Shown one piece after another: positions 34,292-44,806 of a DNA stretch of 64,000 bases. Below the pieces are notes generated by a model, which saw only the letters and a program-made list of their open reading frames with translations, was not told where the DNA came from and did no database searches. This stretch comes from Marinomonas ostreistagni. Its GTDB lineage: Bacteria > Pseudomonadota > Gammaproteobacteria > Pseudomonadales > Marinomonadaceae. The stretch lies in assembly GCF_016888445.1 (NCBI RefSeq), contig NZ_JAFEKF010000001.1, positions 744,001 to 808,000 on the forward strand. Reading direction: 5' to 3'. A program made the position numbers and the translations under genes. The stretch's first letter is position 1; every line of letters starts with the position of its first letter.

Positions 34292-36922
34292 ATGGCTAAA
34301 TCTCTGGTAATCGTGGAATCGCCCGCTAAGGCGAAAACAATTAACAAATACCTCGGCAACGACTATGTCGTGAAGTCGAGTGTTGGTCACATCCGAGATC
34401 TACCCACTGGTACGACATCTACGTCTACGCCACAGGAGCGTGCCAAGCAGGCAGCACTGACGCGTAAGATGAGTCCAGAAGAAAAGGCTGAATACAAGCG
34501 CACTAAATCGCGTAAGCAGCTGATCAATCGTATGGGGGTCGATCCTGAGCATAACTGGGATGCCCATTACGAGATTCTACCAGGCAAAGAAAAAGTTGTT
34601 GATGAGCTACGCCGCTTAGCCAAAAATGCTGACACCATCTATCTCGCAACCGATTTGGATAGAGAGGGTGAGGCCATCGCTTGGCATTTACGTGAAGCGA
34701 TTGGCGGTGATGATGATCGCTATAAACGTGTGGTATTTAACGAAATTACCAAGAGCGCGATTACGTCGGCGTTTGACACGCCATCAGAGCTCGACATGAA
34801 TCGCGTCAACGCACAACAAGCGCGTCGCTTCCTAGACCGTGTCGTGGGCTTTATGGTGTCGCCTTTGCTATGGGCTAAAGTGGCACGTGGCTTATCAGCG
34901 GGTCGTGTACAGTCGGTCGCTGTACGCCTTATTGTGGAGCGCGAGAAAGAAATTCGTGCTTTTATCCCAGAAGAGTTTTGGGAGCTGGATGCTAACTTAG
35001 CAACCGAAGATAAAACCAATATTCCATTCGCTACAGTAAAATACCAAGGCAACGAATATCGTCCGACTTCAAAAGAGCAGTCTGATGAGCATGTTCAGCG
35101 CATTGAGCAGTTGCCGTTTAAGGTCACTAATCGCGAAGATAAACCGACCAAATCCAAGCCTTCGGCACCTTTTATTACGTCGACTTTACAGCAAGCCGCT
35201 AGTACACGTTTGGGATTTGGCGTTAAGAAAACCATGATGTTGGCGCAGCGCCTCTATGAGGCAGGTTACATCACCTACATGCGTACCGACTCGACCAACT
35301 TGAGTCAAGAAGCAGTTGCGGCGGCTCGAGACTATATTCAAAGCAACTTTGGTGACAAATACTTGCCAAAGGATGCGCTGCGTTATTCTAGTAAAGAAGG
35401 CGCACAAGAAGCCCACGAAGCGATTCGTCCATCCAGTGTTGAAGTCACCCAAGACATGCTGCAAGGCATGGACAAGGATGCACACCGTTTATACGACTTG
35501 ATTCGCAATCAATTTATTGCCTGTCAAATGACGCCGGCCGAATACACGTCGACGACCGTGACAGTGATGGCTGGAGAGTATGAGCTGCGTGCGAAAGGGC
35601 GCATTTTGCGCTTCGACGGTTACACCCGTGTGATGACACCGACTGGCAAAAAAGCTGAAGACACTATTTTGCCTGAAGTGCAGACCGGCGATGTATTATC
35701 ACTCGTTGCGCTTGAGCCTGAGCAACACTTTACTAAGCCGCCAGCTCGTTACAGCGAGGCGAGCTTGGTGAAAGAGCTTGAAAAACGCGGTATCGGTCGT
35801 CCATCTACTTATGCGTCGATTATTTCTACGATTCAAGATCGTGGTTATGTGCGCGTTGAAAATCGTCGTTTTTACGCTGAAAAGATGGGTGACATCGTCA
35901 CCGATCGCTTGGTGGCAAACTTCGACGACTTAATGGATTACAGCTTCACTGCGCAAATGGAAGAGAAGCTTGATGATATTGCAGAAGGTGAAAAGGACTG
36001 GATCCAAGTTCTTAATAACTTCTATCAAGATTTCAGCCAAACACTTAATCAGGCAGAAAGTGAAGAAGACGGTATGGCTCCCAATGAGCCCACGCCGACT
36101 GATATTCCTTGCCCGACCTGTGGTCGTCCGATGCAAATTCGTACCGCTAGTACAGGGGTCTTCTTATCTTGCTCAGGTTATGCATTACCGCCAAAAGAAC
36201 GCTGTAAAGCCACTATTAACTTGGTGAGTGGTGATGAAGCCGTGGCGGTAGATGACGAAGAAGGCGAGTCTAAAGCGCTGATTAATAAGCGTCGTTGTTC
36301 AATTTGTAGTTCCGCGATGGACAGCTATTTAGTGGATGAGCAGCGCAAACTGCATGTTTGTGGTAACAATCCATCTTGCCCTGGCTTTGAGGTAGAACAA
36401 GGGACCTTCAAGCTTAAAGGTTATGATGGCCCAGTGATCGAATGTGATAAGTGTGGCTCAGAGATGCAGCTTAAAACGGGTCGCTTTGGTAAGTACTTTG
36501 GTTGTACCAACGAAGACTGTAAAAATACCCGTAAGCTTCTGAAAAATGGTGAAGTGGCTCCACCAAAAATGGACCCAGTACCCATGCCTGACCTTGAGTG
36601 TCAGAAGGTGGAAGACCATTACGTACTACGTGACGGCGCAACGGGCCTATTCTTAGCGGCCAGCCAGTTCCCACGTAAGCGTGAGACACGTCCACCATTG
36701 GTCAAAGAATTAAAGCCGTACATGGAGCAAATTGATCCTAAGTATCATTACTTTGATTCGGCACCCTTATTTGATGACGCTGGCAATCCAACGGTGATTC
36801 GCTACAGCCGTAAAACCAAAGAGCAATACATCATGACCGAAGTAGAAGGTAAGCCAACCGGCTGGAAAGCATTCTATGTAGATGGTCAGTGGAAAGTTGA
36901 CCCAGGTAAGAAAAAGAAATGA
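34292..36922 (+). CDS. topA: DNA topoisomerase I
   Basis: An 876-aa type IA topoisomerase that removes negative supercoils. Toprim motifs: [12 protein letters not shown] (Glu9) and ATDLDREGE (Asp121, Asp123, Glu125). Active-site Tyr329 in [10 protein letters not shown]. Three C4-type zinc ribbons follow: CPTCGRPMQ...CSGY...C, CSICSSAM...CGNNPSC and CDKCGSEM...CTNEDC. The residue 40-90 insertion after [10 protein letters not shown] is as in pseudomonad enzymes. It overlaps the next gene by 4 bp (ATGA). Confidence 0.97.
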   Translation: MAKSLVIVESPAKAKTINKYLGNDYVVKSSVGHIRDLPTGTTSTSTPQERAKQAALTRKMSPEEKAEYKRTKSRKQLINRMGVDPEHNWDAHYEILPGKEKVVDELRRLAKNADTIYLATDLDREGEAIAWHLREAIGGDDDRYKRVVFNEITKSAITSAFDTPSELDMNRVNAQQARRFLDRVVGFMVSPLLWAKVARGLSAGRVQSVAVRLIVEREKEIRAFIPEEFWELDANLATEDKTNIPFATVKYQGNEYRPTSKEQSDEHVQRIEQLPFKVTNREDKPTKSKPSAPFITSTLQQAASTRLGFGVKKTMMLAQRLYEAGYITYMRTDSTNLSQEAVAAARDYIQSNFGDKYLPKDALRYSSKEGAQEAHEAIRPSSVEVTQDMLQGMDKDAHRLYDLIRNQFIACQMTPAEYTSTTVTVMAGEYELRAKGRILRFDGYTRVMTPTGKKAEDTILPEVQTGDVLSLVALEPEQHFTKPPARYSEASLVKELEKRGIGRPSTYASIISTIQDRGYVRVENRRFYAEKMGDIVTDRLVANFDDLMDYSFTAQMEEKLDDIAEGEKDWIQVLNNFYQDFSQTLNQAESEEDGMAPNEPTPTDIPCPTCGRPMQIRTASTGVFLSCSGYALPPKERCKATINLVSGDEAVAVDDEEGESKALINKRRCSICSSAMDSYLVDEQRKLHVCGNNPSCPGFEVEQGTFKLKGYDGPVIECDKCGSEMQLKTGRFGKYFGCTNEDCKNTRKLLKNGEVAPPKMDPVPMPDLECQKVEDHYVLRDGATGLFLAASQFPRKRETRPPLVKELKPYMEQIDPKYHYFDSAPLFDDAGNPTVIRYSRKTKEQYIMTEVEGKPTGWKAFYVDGQWKVDPGKKKK

Positions 36923-37392
36923 TAGCCACAAGTGCTGCTAGCATAACCAATCAACGGCTAGATGCCGCCCGCAGGCTACTTGCTCAAGGTGAGCAGCCAG
37001 AGTTCGACTGGATGTATGCTAGCTTTGAAACGTCGGCTTTATTTCAGCTGCGCAGCGCGCTGAATGGGCTATTGCAAGAGCTTAAGTCTGCGTATGGTCT
37101 TAACGCTGGCTTAAGTGTTGCAGAGCTAATGAGTTCCAGCTCCGATAAAGGTGTAGTGGTACCAGCCTTGCAAGAGCTTCACGCCCTTGAAGGGGCTAAG
37201 GACTCTTGGTTAAATCAGCTCTACAGTGGCTTTCAAAGTGCTTTAGAGTGTCAGCCTAAACAGTCCACGACCTTTACGGATGCCTCTAGCTTGATTGGCA
37301 AAGGCACCGATGACGCCGCTTCAACTAAATTCATTTTAAACTCTTTAGTAGAGTTGGTCTTACGCTCTCGCGAGGACGCCGCAGAATATTAA
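36919..37392 (+). CDS. DUF6586-like protein
   Basis: A 157-aa soluble, mostly helical protein. Its position directly after topA and its N-terminal pattern ([14 protein letters not shown]...[22 protein letters not shown]) match the conserved topA-linked small gene of pseudomonads, named DUF6586 there. Function unknown. It overlaps topA by 4 bp and the next gene by 1 bp (TAATG), so the three are translationally coupled. Confidence 0.65.
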   Translation: MIATSAASITNQRLDAARRLLAQGEQPEFDWMYASFETSALFQLRSALNGLLQELKSAYGLNAGLSVAELMSSSSDKGVVVPALQELHALEGAKDSWLNQLYSGFQSALECQPKQSTTFTDASSLIGKGTDDAASTKFILNSLVELVLRSREDAAEY

Positions 37393-37661
37393 TGATGAAA
37401 GATACCTATTTAGAAATTGTAGAACTCGAGAATGGAGAGATTGTGTTACGTCCAGCGGGTGAAGAGGAAGATAAAAGCCCCATTGCGACGCTCAAGATCT
37501 CTGACGACACCAAAGATCTTCTCAAAGATAAGTATTTTGAGCTGGCTAAATGTATGTTTCACGCCGGTATCGATTATGTCTACTCAGATGATTTTCAAGA
37601 TATGATGGCGTCTGATGAAGATGCACATGATGAAGAGTTCATGCCACGTATCTTGCACTGA
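37392..37661 (+). CDS. Small acidic hypothetical protein, 89 aa
   Basis: An 89-aa acidic protein (88 aa if the second ATG is used). Residues VELENGEIVLRP and IATLKISDDTKDLLKDKYFELAKCMFHAGIDYVY are the likely folded core. It matches in position the conserved short gene between topA and lexA of pseudomonads. Function unknown. Coupled to the gene before it by a TAATG junction. Confidence 0.8.
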   Translation: MMKDTYLEIVELENGEIVLRPAGEEEDKSPIATLKISDDTKDLLKDKYFELAKCMFHAGIDYVYSDDFQDMMASDEDAHDEEFMPRILH

Positions 37662-37678
37662 GCCTTAATTAAGCACAA

Positions 37679-37714
37679 ATAAAGCGCCGTGCAGGTGACT
37701 GCTCGGCGCTTTAT
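37679..37714. terminator. Terminator between the topA operon and lexA
   Basis: An 11-bp perfect stem (ATAAAGCGCCG / CGGCGCTTTAT) with a 14-nt loop between convergent genes; the T-run is short (TTTATTTTG), so it is moderate. Confidence 0.7.
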
Positions 37715-37729
37715 TTTGATTGCTGCTGG

Positions 37730-38356
37730 TTAAACGCCGCGACGAATGACGCCCACTGAAAGACCTTCGATGGCGAAATCTTCGCTTTCAAGATCAACAA
37801 TGATGTCGTTAAAGTCTTCGTTTTCAGGAATCAAGCGGACTTCTCGGCCTTTTTGCTCAAAACGCTTTACGGTTACTTCGTCGCCGATTCGAGCGACTAC
37901 GATTTGGCCGTTACGCACAGCATGGGTTTTATGAACAGCGAGCAAGTCGCCATCAAAAATGCCCGCATTTTTCATGCTCATACCGTTTACCGAAAGTAAG
38001 TAATCAGCTTTGGGTGAAAACATCTCTGCGGCGACATTAAGGCGCGATTCGATGTTTTCTTGCGCTAAGATCGGATAACCAGCGGCAACACGGCCGACAA
38101 TTGGCAGAGTGCCGTCGTCATCGTTGGCGGCGACCTCTGGCTCTTGCTCAATCAAACGAATGCCACGAGAGGCTCCCGATAGCATTTCGATTGCCCCTTT
38201 CTTGCATAAGGCTTTAAGATGTTCTTCCGCCGCATTAGGGGATCTGAAGCCCAAGCGTGCCGCAATCTCAGCACGCGTAGGTGGGAATCCAGTTTCAGCG
38301 ATGAATTCGCGGATAGTCTCAAGGACGTCGGACTGTCTTTTTGTTAATTTAATCAT
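37730..38356 (-). CDS. lexA: LexA repressor
   Basis: A 208-aa SOS repressor/protease. The N-terminal winged helix spans residues 1-70 ([28 protein letters not shown]). The cleavage site is Ala92-Gly93 in VAAGYPI, and the catalytic dyad is Ser127 (NGMSMKNAG) and Lys164 (VTVKRFE). It carries two LexA boxes in its promoter, so it is autoregulated. No sulA-like gene lies next to it, unlike in some pseudomonads. Confidence 0.97.
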   Translation of the reverse strand: MIKLTKRQSDVLETIREFIAETGFPPTRAEIAARLGFRSPNAAEEHLKALCKKGAIEMLSGASRGIRLIEQEPEVAANDDDGTLPIVGRVAAGYPILAQENIESRLNVAAEMFSPKADYLLSVNGMSMKNAGIFDGDLLAVHKTHAVRNGQIVVARIGDEVTVKRFEQKGREVRLIPENEDFNDIIVDLESEDFAIEGLSVGVIRRGV

Positions 38357-38363
38357 ATGCTAT

Positions 38364-38398
38364 CTGTTTGTTTATACAGTTACTGTTATTATATACAG
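38364..38398. promoter_or_regulatory. Two tandem LexA boxes, lexA/dinG divergent promoter
   Basis: Box A is CTGTTTGTTTATACAG (38364-38379) and box B is CTGTTATTATATACAG (38383-38398); both are CTGT-N8-ACAG, 19 bp apart start to start, close to two helical turns. They lie 8 and 27 bp before lexA and 28-62 bp before dinG. On the lexA strand, TATAAT (38388-38393) inside box B is a good -10 with TTGAGC (38412-38417) as -35 at 18 bp. Confidence 0.93.
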
Positions 38399-38425
38399 CT
38401 ATCAACCATTTGCTCAACCAATTAA

Positions 38426-40549
38426 ATGCTTTCAGACACGATAAAAACACAAATTCAAACCGCCTACCGTGCTTACCTTGAGGCTAAAGGTCATAAAGCA
38501 CGAGTAGGGCAACGGCATATGATCGCCACCATTGCGCGTACCTTGGGCAATATTAAACAAGGCAGTGAGGGCGAGCGCTTAGGCGAAAAGCATGTGGCGG
38601 TTGTCGAGGCGGGGACCGGTACAGGTAAGACCTTGTCCTATTGTTTGTCAGCGATTCCGATCGCTAAAGACAAAGGTGTCAAGCTGGTGATTTCAACCGC
38701 CACAGTCGCCCTGCAAGAACAGATACTACATAAAGAGCTGCCGAGCCTGTTGGAAAAAACCGATTACAGCTTTCGCTATACCTTGGCCAAAGGTCGTGGT
38801 CGCTACATGTGTATGAACAACCTAGAGAGCTTTCTTGGGGCGGAAGAAGAAGCCACTGAAGATATGTTCGCCGGTTTGTTTGAGCAACATTTGACGCCCG
38901 ATGATGTCAACACCGCACTCTACCAAGAGATGGATGACGCGTTGCGTGATGGCAAATGGGACGGTGATAAAGATAATTGGGAAGGCATTATTCGCGAGCA
39001 AGACTGGCGACGCCTGACCACCGACCATCAGCAATGTACCAACCGTAACTGTGCCAACTTTTCTGTGTGCCCATTCTTTAAGGCCCGTGCTGAGCTGGAA
39101 ACAGCTGATGTGATCGTTGCCAACCACGATTTAGTGTTAGCGGATTTATCGTTGGGTGGCGGAGCGATCCTATCAGACCCCAAAGAAACGATTTATGTGT
39201 TTGATGAAGGGCATCATCTGCCCGATAAAGCCATTGGTCACTTCCGTCACGAAGTGCGTCTGCAACAGAGTATTAGCTGGCTCAAGCAGCTTGATAAAAA
39301 CTTGATCAATTTGCGCCAAGAGCTGACGAGTGAAGTCAGTACCACTGGGCAAATTTTGTTAAAAATTCCGCAGCAAATTCAAAGTACAATTAACTTTATC
39401 CAATATGTACAGCAGGGTTTAGCCCCTTTTATTCAGGGCTTAGGGCTTGATGATGACAGTCGCCAACATCGTTTTGAGTTTGGTGTCATACCGGATGAAT
39501 TACGACAGCTGGCGTACAGTTTGGCGATGTCATATCAAAAACTGTTTACCCAGGTCGAGACCATCCAAGATGAATGTAAAAAGGTCAAGCAGAACGAAGG
39601 CATGGGCATTTCTGAGGATACGGCTGAAAACTGGCTCCCGATTTTAGGGGTTATACTTGGCCGACTCGAGGCTTGCGCCGAGCTTTGGAAGCTTTACTCA
39701 GCCCTTGATGATCAAAAATACCCACCTAATGCTCGCTGGCTGCTAGTGATCGGCCAAGGGCTCGAGCAAGATATCGAGTTGGGTAGCTCACCGATTCTTG
39801 CCGCCCATACTTTGCGCATGCAACTTTGGGATAAGTGTTTTGGTGCGGTCGTGACCTCGGCAACCTTAACGGCGTTGAATGAATTCCATCGTTTCAATAT
39901 GCGTTCAGGGGTGCCTCGTGAAAGTGAATATCTACGCGTCATGAGCCCGTTTGATTTTGCCAATAAAGGCACCTTGGTGCTACCGGCGATGGAGGCGGAG
40001 CCTAATCAGTCCGATGCTCACAGCAAAGAGTTGATTCGCTATTTCAATGACAAGATCGATCCAACTCTAGGGTCTTTGGTGTTATTTTCGTCTCGCCGTC
40101 AGATGGAAGAGGTGGCATTAGGGCTAAAAGATGGCCTCAAAGATATCTTGTTAATGCAGGGTGAGCAATCGAAACGAATTATTCTAGATAGCCATAAAGA
40201 TGCCATTGATAATGATAAGGGCAGCTTATTATTTGGTCTGGCGAGTTTTGCGGAAGGGGTGGATTTACCAGGCAAATACCTGACACGAGTATATATCGCC
40301 AAAATTCCATTTGCGGTACCTGATGATCCAGTCGAGGCGACACTTGCAGAATGGATCCAAAAGCGTGGTGGCAATCCGTTTATGGAGATCACCATTCCAG
40401 ATGCATCGCTGCGCCTAGTGCAGGCAACTGGACGTTTGCTGCGCAGTGAAAACGATGAAGGTGAGATCCACATATTAGATAAGCGGCTTAAAACTAAGCG
40501 CTACGGTGCACAATTGATAAACAGTTTGCCCCCATATCGGCAGATTTAA
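38426..40549 (+). CDS. dinG: ATP-dependent DNA helicase DinG
   Basis: A 707-aa 5'-3' superfamily-2 (XPD-like) iron-sulfur helicase, SOS-induced, that unwinds R-loops and D-loops. Walker A EAGTGTGKT at 61-69; four Fe-S Cys at 129, 204, 209 and 215; DEGH box at 260-263; final motif LVQATGRLLRSENDEG. Divergent from lexA with shared LexA boxes, which confirms SOS control by sequence. Confidence 0.95.
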   Translation: MLSDTIKTQIQTAYRAYLEAKGHKARVGQRHMIATIARTLGNIKQGSEGERLGEKHVAVVEAGTGTGKTLSYCLSAIPIAKDKGVKLVISTATVALQEQILHKELPSLLEKTDYSFRYTLAKGRGRYMCMNNLESFLGAEEEATEDMFAGLFEQHLTPDDVNTALYQEMDDALRDGKWDGDKDNWEGIIREQDWRRLTTDHQQCTNRNCANFSVCPFFKARAELETADVIVANHDLVLADLSLGGGAILSDPKETIYVFDEGHHLPDKAIGHFRHEVRLQQSISWLKQLDKNLINLRQELTSEVSTTGQILLKIPQQIQSTINFIQYVQQGLAPFIQGLGLDDDSRQHRFEFGVIPDELRQLAYSLAMSYQKLFTQVETIQDECKKVKQNEGMGISEDTAENWLPILGVILGRLEACAELWKLYSALDDQKYPPNARWLLVIGQGLEQDIELGSSPILAAHTLRMQLWDKCFGAVVTSATLTALNEFHRFNMRSGVPRESEYLRVMSPFDFANKGTLVLPAMEAEPNQSDAHSKELIRYFNDKIDPTLGSLVLFSSRRQMEEVALGLKDGLKDILLMQGEQSKRIILDSHKDAIDNDKGSLLFGLASFAEGVDLPGKYLTRVYIAKIPFAVPDDPVEATLAEWIQKRGGNPFMEITIPDASLRLVQATGRLLRSENDEGEIHILDKRLKTKRYGAQLINSLPPYRQI

Positions 40550-40635
40550 AACTTAAACGTGATAAAACTGAGCCATTTAGGTACACTCGGTGTCCAGTTT
40601 CAAACACTCAATCAAAAGAGATTAAAGACTCCCTC

Positions 40636-42054
40636 ATGGAAAAACAGCAAGAAGCCGAGCGCCCATCATCGAAAGGGCCAAAACGTCAGCGTAGACCTCG
40701 CCGTAAACACAATAAGAGCAGCGCTAATGCAAATGCTGCCAATGCCAATCAGGCACCTGTGAAAGACGCGGACGAGCAGGGGCAAACAAAAGCTCCCGCT
40801 ACTGAAAAAGCCAAGCCTGCTGCAAACAAAGCGAATAAAGCTGAGAAGAAGGGTGGAGATGCTTGGTCTATTAAGCAGTTTAAGGTTGCTGAAGTAGAAG
40901 GTAAGGTGCGTTTTCACGACCTAAACCTTCCTGATCGTGTGATGAAATCTATCCAAGAAATGGGTTTTGAGTACTGCAGTGAAATTCAGGCGGCTACCTT
41001 GCCTGCTACGTTGCAGGGTTACGACCTAATTGGCCAAGCACAAACTGGCACCGGTAAAACGGCGGCGTTTTTGATTGCCATGGTCAGTGACTTCTTAGAT
41101 TACCCAGCAGACGAGCAGCGCGCGAATAACTTCCCGCGTGGATTGGTGATTGCGCCGACACGTGAACTTGCGCTGCAAATTGCTGATGAAGCCGACAAAC
41201 TAACCAAAAACACCAACTTAAATGTTGTGTCTTTGGTCGGTGGTATGAACTATGACAAGCAGCGCTCACAGCTTGAAACAGAACATGTCGATATTGTCGT
41301 AGCCACTCCAGGACGATTGCTGGATTTCGCGCGCAATAAAAAAGTGATGCTGAACAAAGTTGAAGCCTTGGTGTTAGACGAGGCCGATCGAATGCTGTCG
41401 ATGGGCTTTATTCCGGATGTGAAAAGCATCATCCGCATGACGCCACACAAAGAGCGTCGTCAGACTATGCTGTTCAGTGCGACTTTCCCTAAAGACATTC
41501 AAGCGTTAGCCAACCAATGGACATACTTCCCTAAAGAAGTGTCTGTGGTGCCAAAAGAGACCACTAATAAAAACATCGATCAGGTGATTTATACGGTAGA
41601 AGCTGGGCAAAAATGGCCGATCTTGAAGCATCTGATTAACGAGCATGATGCGCAACGTACCATCATCTTCGCTAACCGTCGTGACGAAACTCGAGATCTT
41701 TACGAAAAGCTAAAGGGCGCTAACATTAACTGTGCCATTTTGTCCGGTGAAGTATCGCAAGATAAGCGTGTTAAGACCTTAGCGAAATTCAAAGATGGCA
41801 GCGTACAAGTGCTTGTGGCAACCGATGTTGCTGGTCGTGGTATTCATGTCGACAACATTGATTTGGTCGTAAACTATACCTTACCTGAAGACCCTGAAGA
41901 CTATGTGCACCGCATTGGTCGCACAGGTCGAGGCGGTGAGAAAGGTAAATCCATTAGTTTTGCGACCGAAGATGATTCGTTTATGGTGCCAGAAATCGAG
42001 GCCACCATTGGTACATCTATCCGCTGCGAGTACATCAGCGAGCAATATTTATAG
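40636..42054 (+). CDS. rhlB: DEAD-box ATP-dependent RNA helicase RhlB
   Basis: A 472-aa DEAD-box helicase. The N-terminal about 75 residues are basic and low in complexity (Lys/Ala/Asn-rich), probably unstructured RNA- or RNase E-binding. The core has the Q motif (FEYCSEIQ), AQTGTGKT, PTRELALQ, DEAD in VLDEADRM, SAT, and HRIGRTGR. Closest to RhlB of pseudomonads, a degradosome component; another DEAD-box subfamily is possible. The selO ATG follows the stop by 7 bp. Confidence 0.85.
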   Translation: MEKQQEAERPSSKGPKRQRRPRRKHNKSSANANAANANQAPVKDADEQGQTKAPATEKAKPAANKANKAEKKGGDAWSIKQFKVAEVEGKVRFHDLNLPDRVMKSIQEMGFEYCSEIQAATLPATLQGYDLIGQAQTGTGKTAAFLIAMVSDFLDYPADEQRANNFPRGLVIAPTRELALQIADEADKLTKNTNLNVVSLVGGMNYDKQRSQLETEHVDIVVATPGRLLDFARNKKVMLNKVEALVLDEADRMLSMGFIPDVKSIIRMTPHKERRQTMLFSATFPKDIQALANQWTYFPKEVSVVPKETTNKNIDQVIYTVEAGQKWPILKHLINEHDAQRTIIFANRRDETRDLYEKLKGANINCAILSGEVSQDKRVKTLAKFKDGSVQVLVATDVAGRGIHVDNIDLVVNYTLPEDPEDYVHRIGRTGRGGEKGKSISFATEDDSFMVPEIEATIGTSIRCEYISEQYL

Positions 42055-42061
42055 AGGATGC

Positions 42062-43480
42062 ATGCAACTACACCATAATTACGCCACATTAGGGTACGAA
42101 TTTTTTGCGCATACGCAGATTCAGCCCTTGTTAAAGCAACGATTGGTGCAAGTGAATCAACCTCTAGCCGATGACTTAAATATCGACCTGACCGACGATT
42201 TAACACTCAAGCAGCTGAGTGGTGAGGTCAGTGTCGATGATTCGTTAAGCATGGTGTATGCCGGCCACCAATTTGGTGGCTTCACGCCGCGCCTAGGCGA
42301 TGGTCGCGGCGTGTTGCTCGGTGAAGTGTACGACCAGCAACAGCGTTTACACGATATTCATATTAAAGGTGCAGGGCAAACCCCCTTTAGCCGTCAAGGC
42401 GACGGTCGCGCGGTTTTGCGCTCTAGTATCCGCGAATATCTAGCCAGCGAATATATGCATGGCTTGGGTATCCCCACTTCACGAGCGCTGGCTTTGTATA
42501 CCAGTGAGCAGGCGGTATATCGTGAGCGACCAGAGACCGGAGCTTTATTGGTTCGAACCGCTCGCACTCACATCCGCTTTGGGCATTTTGAATACTTCTT
42601 CGCGCACAAGAAGTTTGCTGAACTGCAGCAACTGATTGATTACAGCCTTGATACTTACTTCGCCCATCTTAAATCCCACGAGCAGCCCATCAAAGCCATG
42701 CTAATCGAAATTGTGGAACGCACTGCGAGGCTGATCGCGCAATGGCAATCGGTGGGATTTCAACACGGCGTCATGAACACGGATAATTTTTCCATCCTTG
42801 GCGAAACCATTGATTATGGCCCGTACGGTTTTATGGAAGATTTCAACGACACCTGGGTCTGCAATCATTCTGATTATGAAGGTCGTTATGCGTTTCATCG
42901 CCAACCAGGCATTGGCCTATGGAATTTGAACTGTCTAATGCATGCGTTTTCTAATCATCTAAGTCGTGATGAGCTGATTGAGGTGTTGAAGCATTACGAG
43001 CCATGTTTACAGCAGCATTATAATGAGTTGATGGCCGCCAAACTTGGTATTCAAGACGCTGCACAAGCAGAGGCATTGTTAGAACCTCTTTACAGTTTGA
43101 TGCGTCGTGAGAAACTGGATTTTACGCTATTTTTCAGATTGTTGAGCAAACACGACGAAAATAAGCAGGAAACCCTATTGGATGAAGTCGTAGATAGAAA
43201 AGCACTGGCGGACTGGCTTAATTATTATTGGTCCATTCGAAACGACGGAAGAGATCAAGCCACCGTTAAGACGCAGGTGCTACGCACGAATCCAAAATTT
43301 GTACTTAGAAACTATTTAGCTCATCAAGCTATTGAATCGGCTGAGTCTGGCAACTATATACCTCTTAAAGAGTTATTAAATGTGTTAGAAAGCCCATTTG
43401 ATGAGCACCCAGAGAGTGAATCATTGGCGCAGCGAGCTCCTGATTGGGGTCGTGATCTAGCTGTCAGTTGTTCTTCCTAG
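42062..43480 (+). CDS. selO: Protein adenylyltransferase SelO
   Basis: A 472-aa YdiU/SelO protein: a pseudokinase-like fold that binds ATP upside down and transfers AMP to proteins, linked to redox stress. Visible blocks are YAGHQFGGFTPRLGDGRG, HIKGAGQTPFSRQGDGRAVLRSS, QHGVMNTDNFSILG and DYGPYGFMEDF. It ends ...VSCSS, with Cys at the position of selenocysteine in animal SelO. The ATG at 42062 with GAGG 4 nt upstream is used; the longer reading frame runs back into rhlB and is not homologous. Confidence 0.93.
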   Translation: MQLHHNYATLGYEFFAHTQIQPLLKQRLVQVNQPLADDLNIDLTDDLTLKQLSGEVSVDDSLSMVYAGHQFGGFTPRLGDGRGVLLGEVYDQQQRLHDIHIKGAGQTPFSRQGDGRAVLRSSIREYLASEYMHGLGIPTSRALALYTSEQAVYRERPETGALLVRTARTHIRFGHFEYFFAHKKFAELQQLIDYSLDTYFAHLKSHEQPIKAMLIEIVERTARLIAQWQSVGFQHGVMNTDNFSILGETIDYGPYGFMEDFNDTWVCNHSDYEGRYAFHRQPGIGLWNLNCLMHAFSNHLSRDELIEVLKHYEPCLQQHYNELMAAKLGIQDAAQAEALLEPLYSLMRREKLDFTLFFRLLSKHDENKQETLLDEVVDRKALADWLNYYWSIRNDGRDQATVKTQVLRTNPKFVLRNYLAHQAIESAESGNYIPLKELLNVLESPFDEHPESESLAQRAPDWGRDLAVSCSS

Positions 43481-43499
43481 ATATAAGGCCGAAAGAGAA

Positions 43500-44528
43500 A
43501 TGGATAAGCAATCAGTTTGTGTACTTGGTGGTGGTAGTTTTGGTACAGCGCTGGCCAACATTATGGCCAATAACGGGCACCAAGTTAGCCAATGGATGCG
43601 TAATGAGGAGCAGGTTGAAGAAATCAACTTAACAGGCCTCAATAGCCGTTATTTGCCTAATGCGCCTTTGCATCAAGAGCTGTTGGCAACCAATAATCTT
43701 GAAGCAGCGATTCGTGCTAGTGACACCATTTTTGTGTCGATTCCATCAAAATCTTTTGAGCAAGTCGTTGAGCGTATTCGTCCACTGCTGACACCAGAAA
43801 AAGTGCTGATCAGTACCACCAAGGGCTTTAACCCCAATCGTTTTGAGTTGATGAGCGACATTCTGCGACGCAACGGTGTAACGGAACGAATTGGTGTACT
43901 CAGCGGTCCAAACCTTGCTAAAGAAATAGCGGCAGGGCAATTAACCGGTTCGGTGATCGCCAGTGATGATGACGATTTGCGGGCAACCGTTATTGAGCTG
44001 CTTAAGTCGCGTACCTTTCGCGTCTATGAAAACAAAGACAGTGCTGGGGTCGAGCTGGCCGGAGCACTGAAGAACATCTACGCTATTGTGTGTGGCCTTG
44101 CCAAAGCGATGAAAGTGGGTGAGAACACAATGGCAATGATCATGACTCGAAGCTTGGCTGAGATGAGTCGCTTTGCTGTGCACTTTGGTGCCAATCCAAT
44201 GACCTTTTTGGGATTGGCCGGCATGGGTGACTTGATCGCTACATGTTCTTCACCTCTTAGTCGTAACTACCGAGTTGGTTTTGCGATCGGTTCTGGTGAA
44301 GATTTAGAAAAAGCAGTCGGGTCGATTGGTGAAGTTGCAGAAGGTGTGAATACTCTGCGAATGGTGGTTGAAGAAGCCAATAAGCATGGTCTTTATATGC
44401 CTCTTGCAACGGGCCTTTACAAACTGATTTTTGACAAAGCGAGCTTGGAATCTCTGATTGGAAGCCTGATGACAGGTGAACAAAAGTGGGATGTAGAGTT
44501 TGCAACTGCTGGAGTAAAAGAAGTATGA
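43500..44528 (+). CDS. gpsA: NAD(P)-dependent glycerol-3-phosphate dehydrogenase
   Basis: A 342-aa cytoplasmic enzyme reducing dihydroxyacetone phosphate to sn-glycerol-3-phosphate for phospholipid synthesis. NAD-binding GGGSFGTALA near residue 10, the STTKGF and SGPNLAKEIAAG blocks, catalytic Lys in ELAGALKNIYAI, and LAGMGDLIATC. It overlaps the DUF4389 gene by 4 bp. Confidence 0.96.
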   Translation: MDKQSVCVLGGGSFGTALANIMANNGHQVSQWMRNEEQVEEINLTGLNSRYLPNAPLHQELLATNNLEAAIRASDTIFVSIPSKSFEQVVERIRPLLTPEKVLISTTKGFNPNRFELMSDILRRNGVTERIGVLSGPNLAKEIAAGQLTGSVIASDDDDLRATVIELLKSRTFRVYENKDSAGVELAGALKNIYAIVCGLAKAMKVGENTMAMIMTRSLAEMSRFAVHFGANPMTFLGLAGMGDLIATCSSPLSRNYRVGFAIGSGEDLEKAVGSIGEVAEGVNTLRMVVEEANKHGLYMPLATGLYKLIFDKASLESLIGSLMTGEQKWDVEFATAGVKEV

Positions 44529-44806
44529 ATAAACCTGGATACGCAAATCAAGACTTTTGGATCAGAATGCTGTTTATGTTGATCTATTGGGGCTTGCTTA
44601 ACATCGCACTGACTGTATTTGGCTTTTTGGTCATCATCGGCGCCGCGGTTCGTTTAGTATGCACATGCGACGTGCCGACCCTTGACACTTGGCTAACGTC
44701 TGTTGGTGGTTTCATCAAGCAAACGATTTCTTTCTTGGCATTCAATACTGAGGAAAAACCATTTCCATTCCAATCTTGGCCTCAAGGCAACAAGCGTGAA
44801 GACTAA
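44525..44806 (+). CDS. DUF4389 membrane protein
   Basis: A 93-aa protein with two hydrophobic parts (RMLFMLIYWGLLNIALTVFGFLVIIGAAV and the amphipathic WLTSVGGFIKQTISFLAF) and a cytoplasmic FPFQSWP end, as in the DUF4389 family. The start overlaps the gpsA stop (ATGA). It is found between gpsA and sixA in pseudomonads too. Function unknown. Confidence 0.8.
   Translation: MNKPGYANQDFWIRMLFMLIYWGLLNIALTVFGFLVIIGAAVRLVCTCDVPTLDTWLTSVGGFIKQTISFLAFNTEEKPFPFQSWPQGNKRED

Noticed and set aside
40559..40762. 67-aa ORF before rhlB
   Set aside because: Overlaps the rhlB N-terminus in another frame; it has no homology that I can see and no ribosome binding site.
41903..42061. N-terminal extension of selO
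   Set aside because: It is rhlB coding sequence read in another frame; SelO homology begins after the ATG at 42062.
42062..43480. SelO as a selenoprotein
   Set aside because: The C-terminal motif is CSS with an ordinary TGC/TGT Cys codon and a TAG stop; there is no in-frame TGA.
44703..44795. N-terminal extension of sixA
   Set aside because: Lies inside the DUF4389 gene; SixA proteins start just before the RHG motif.
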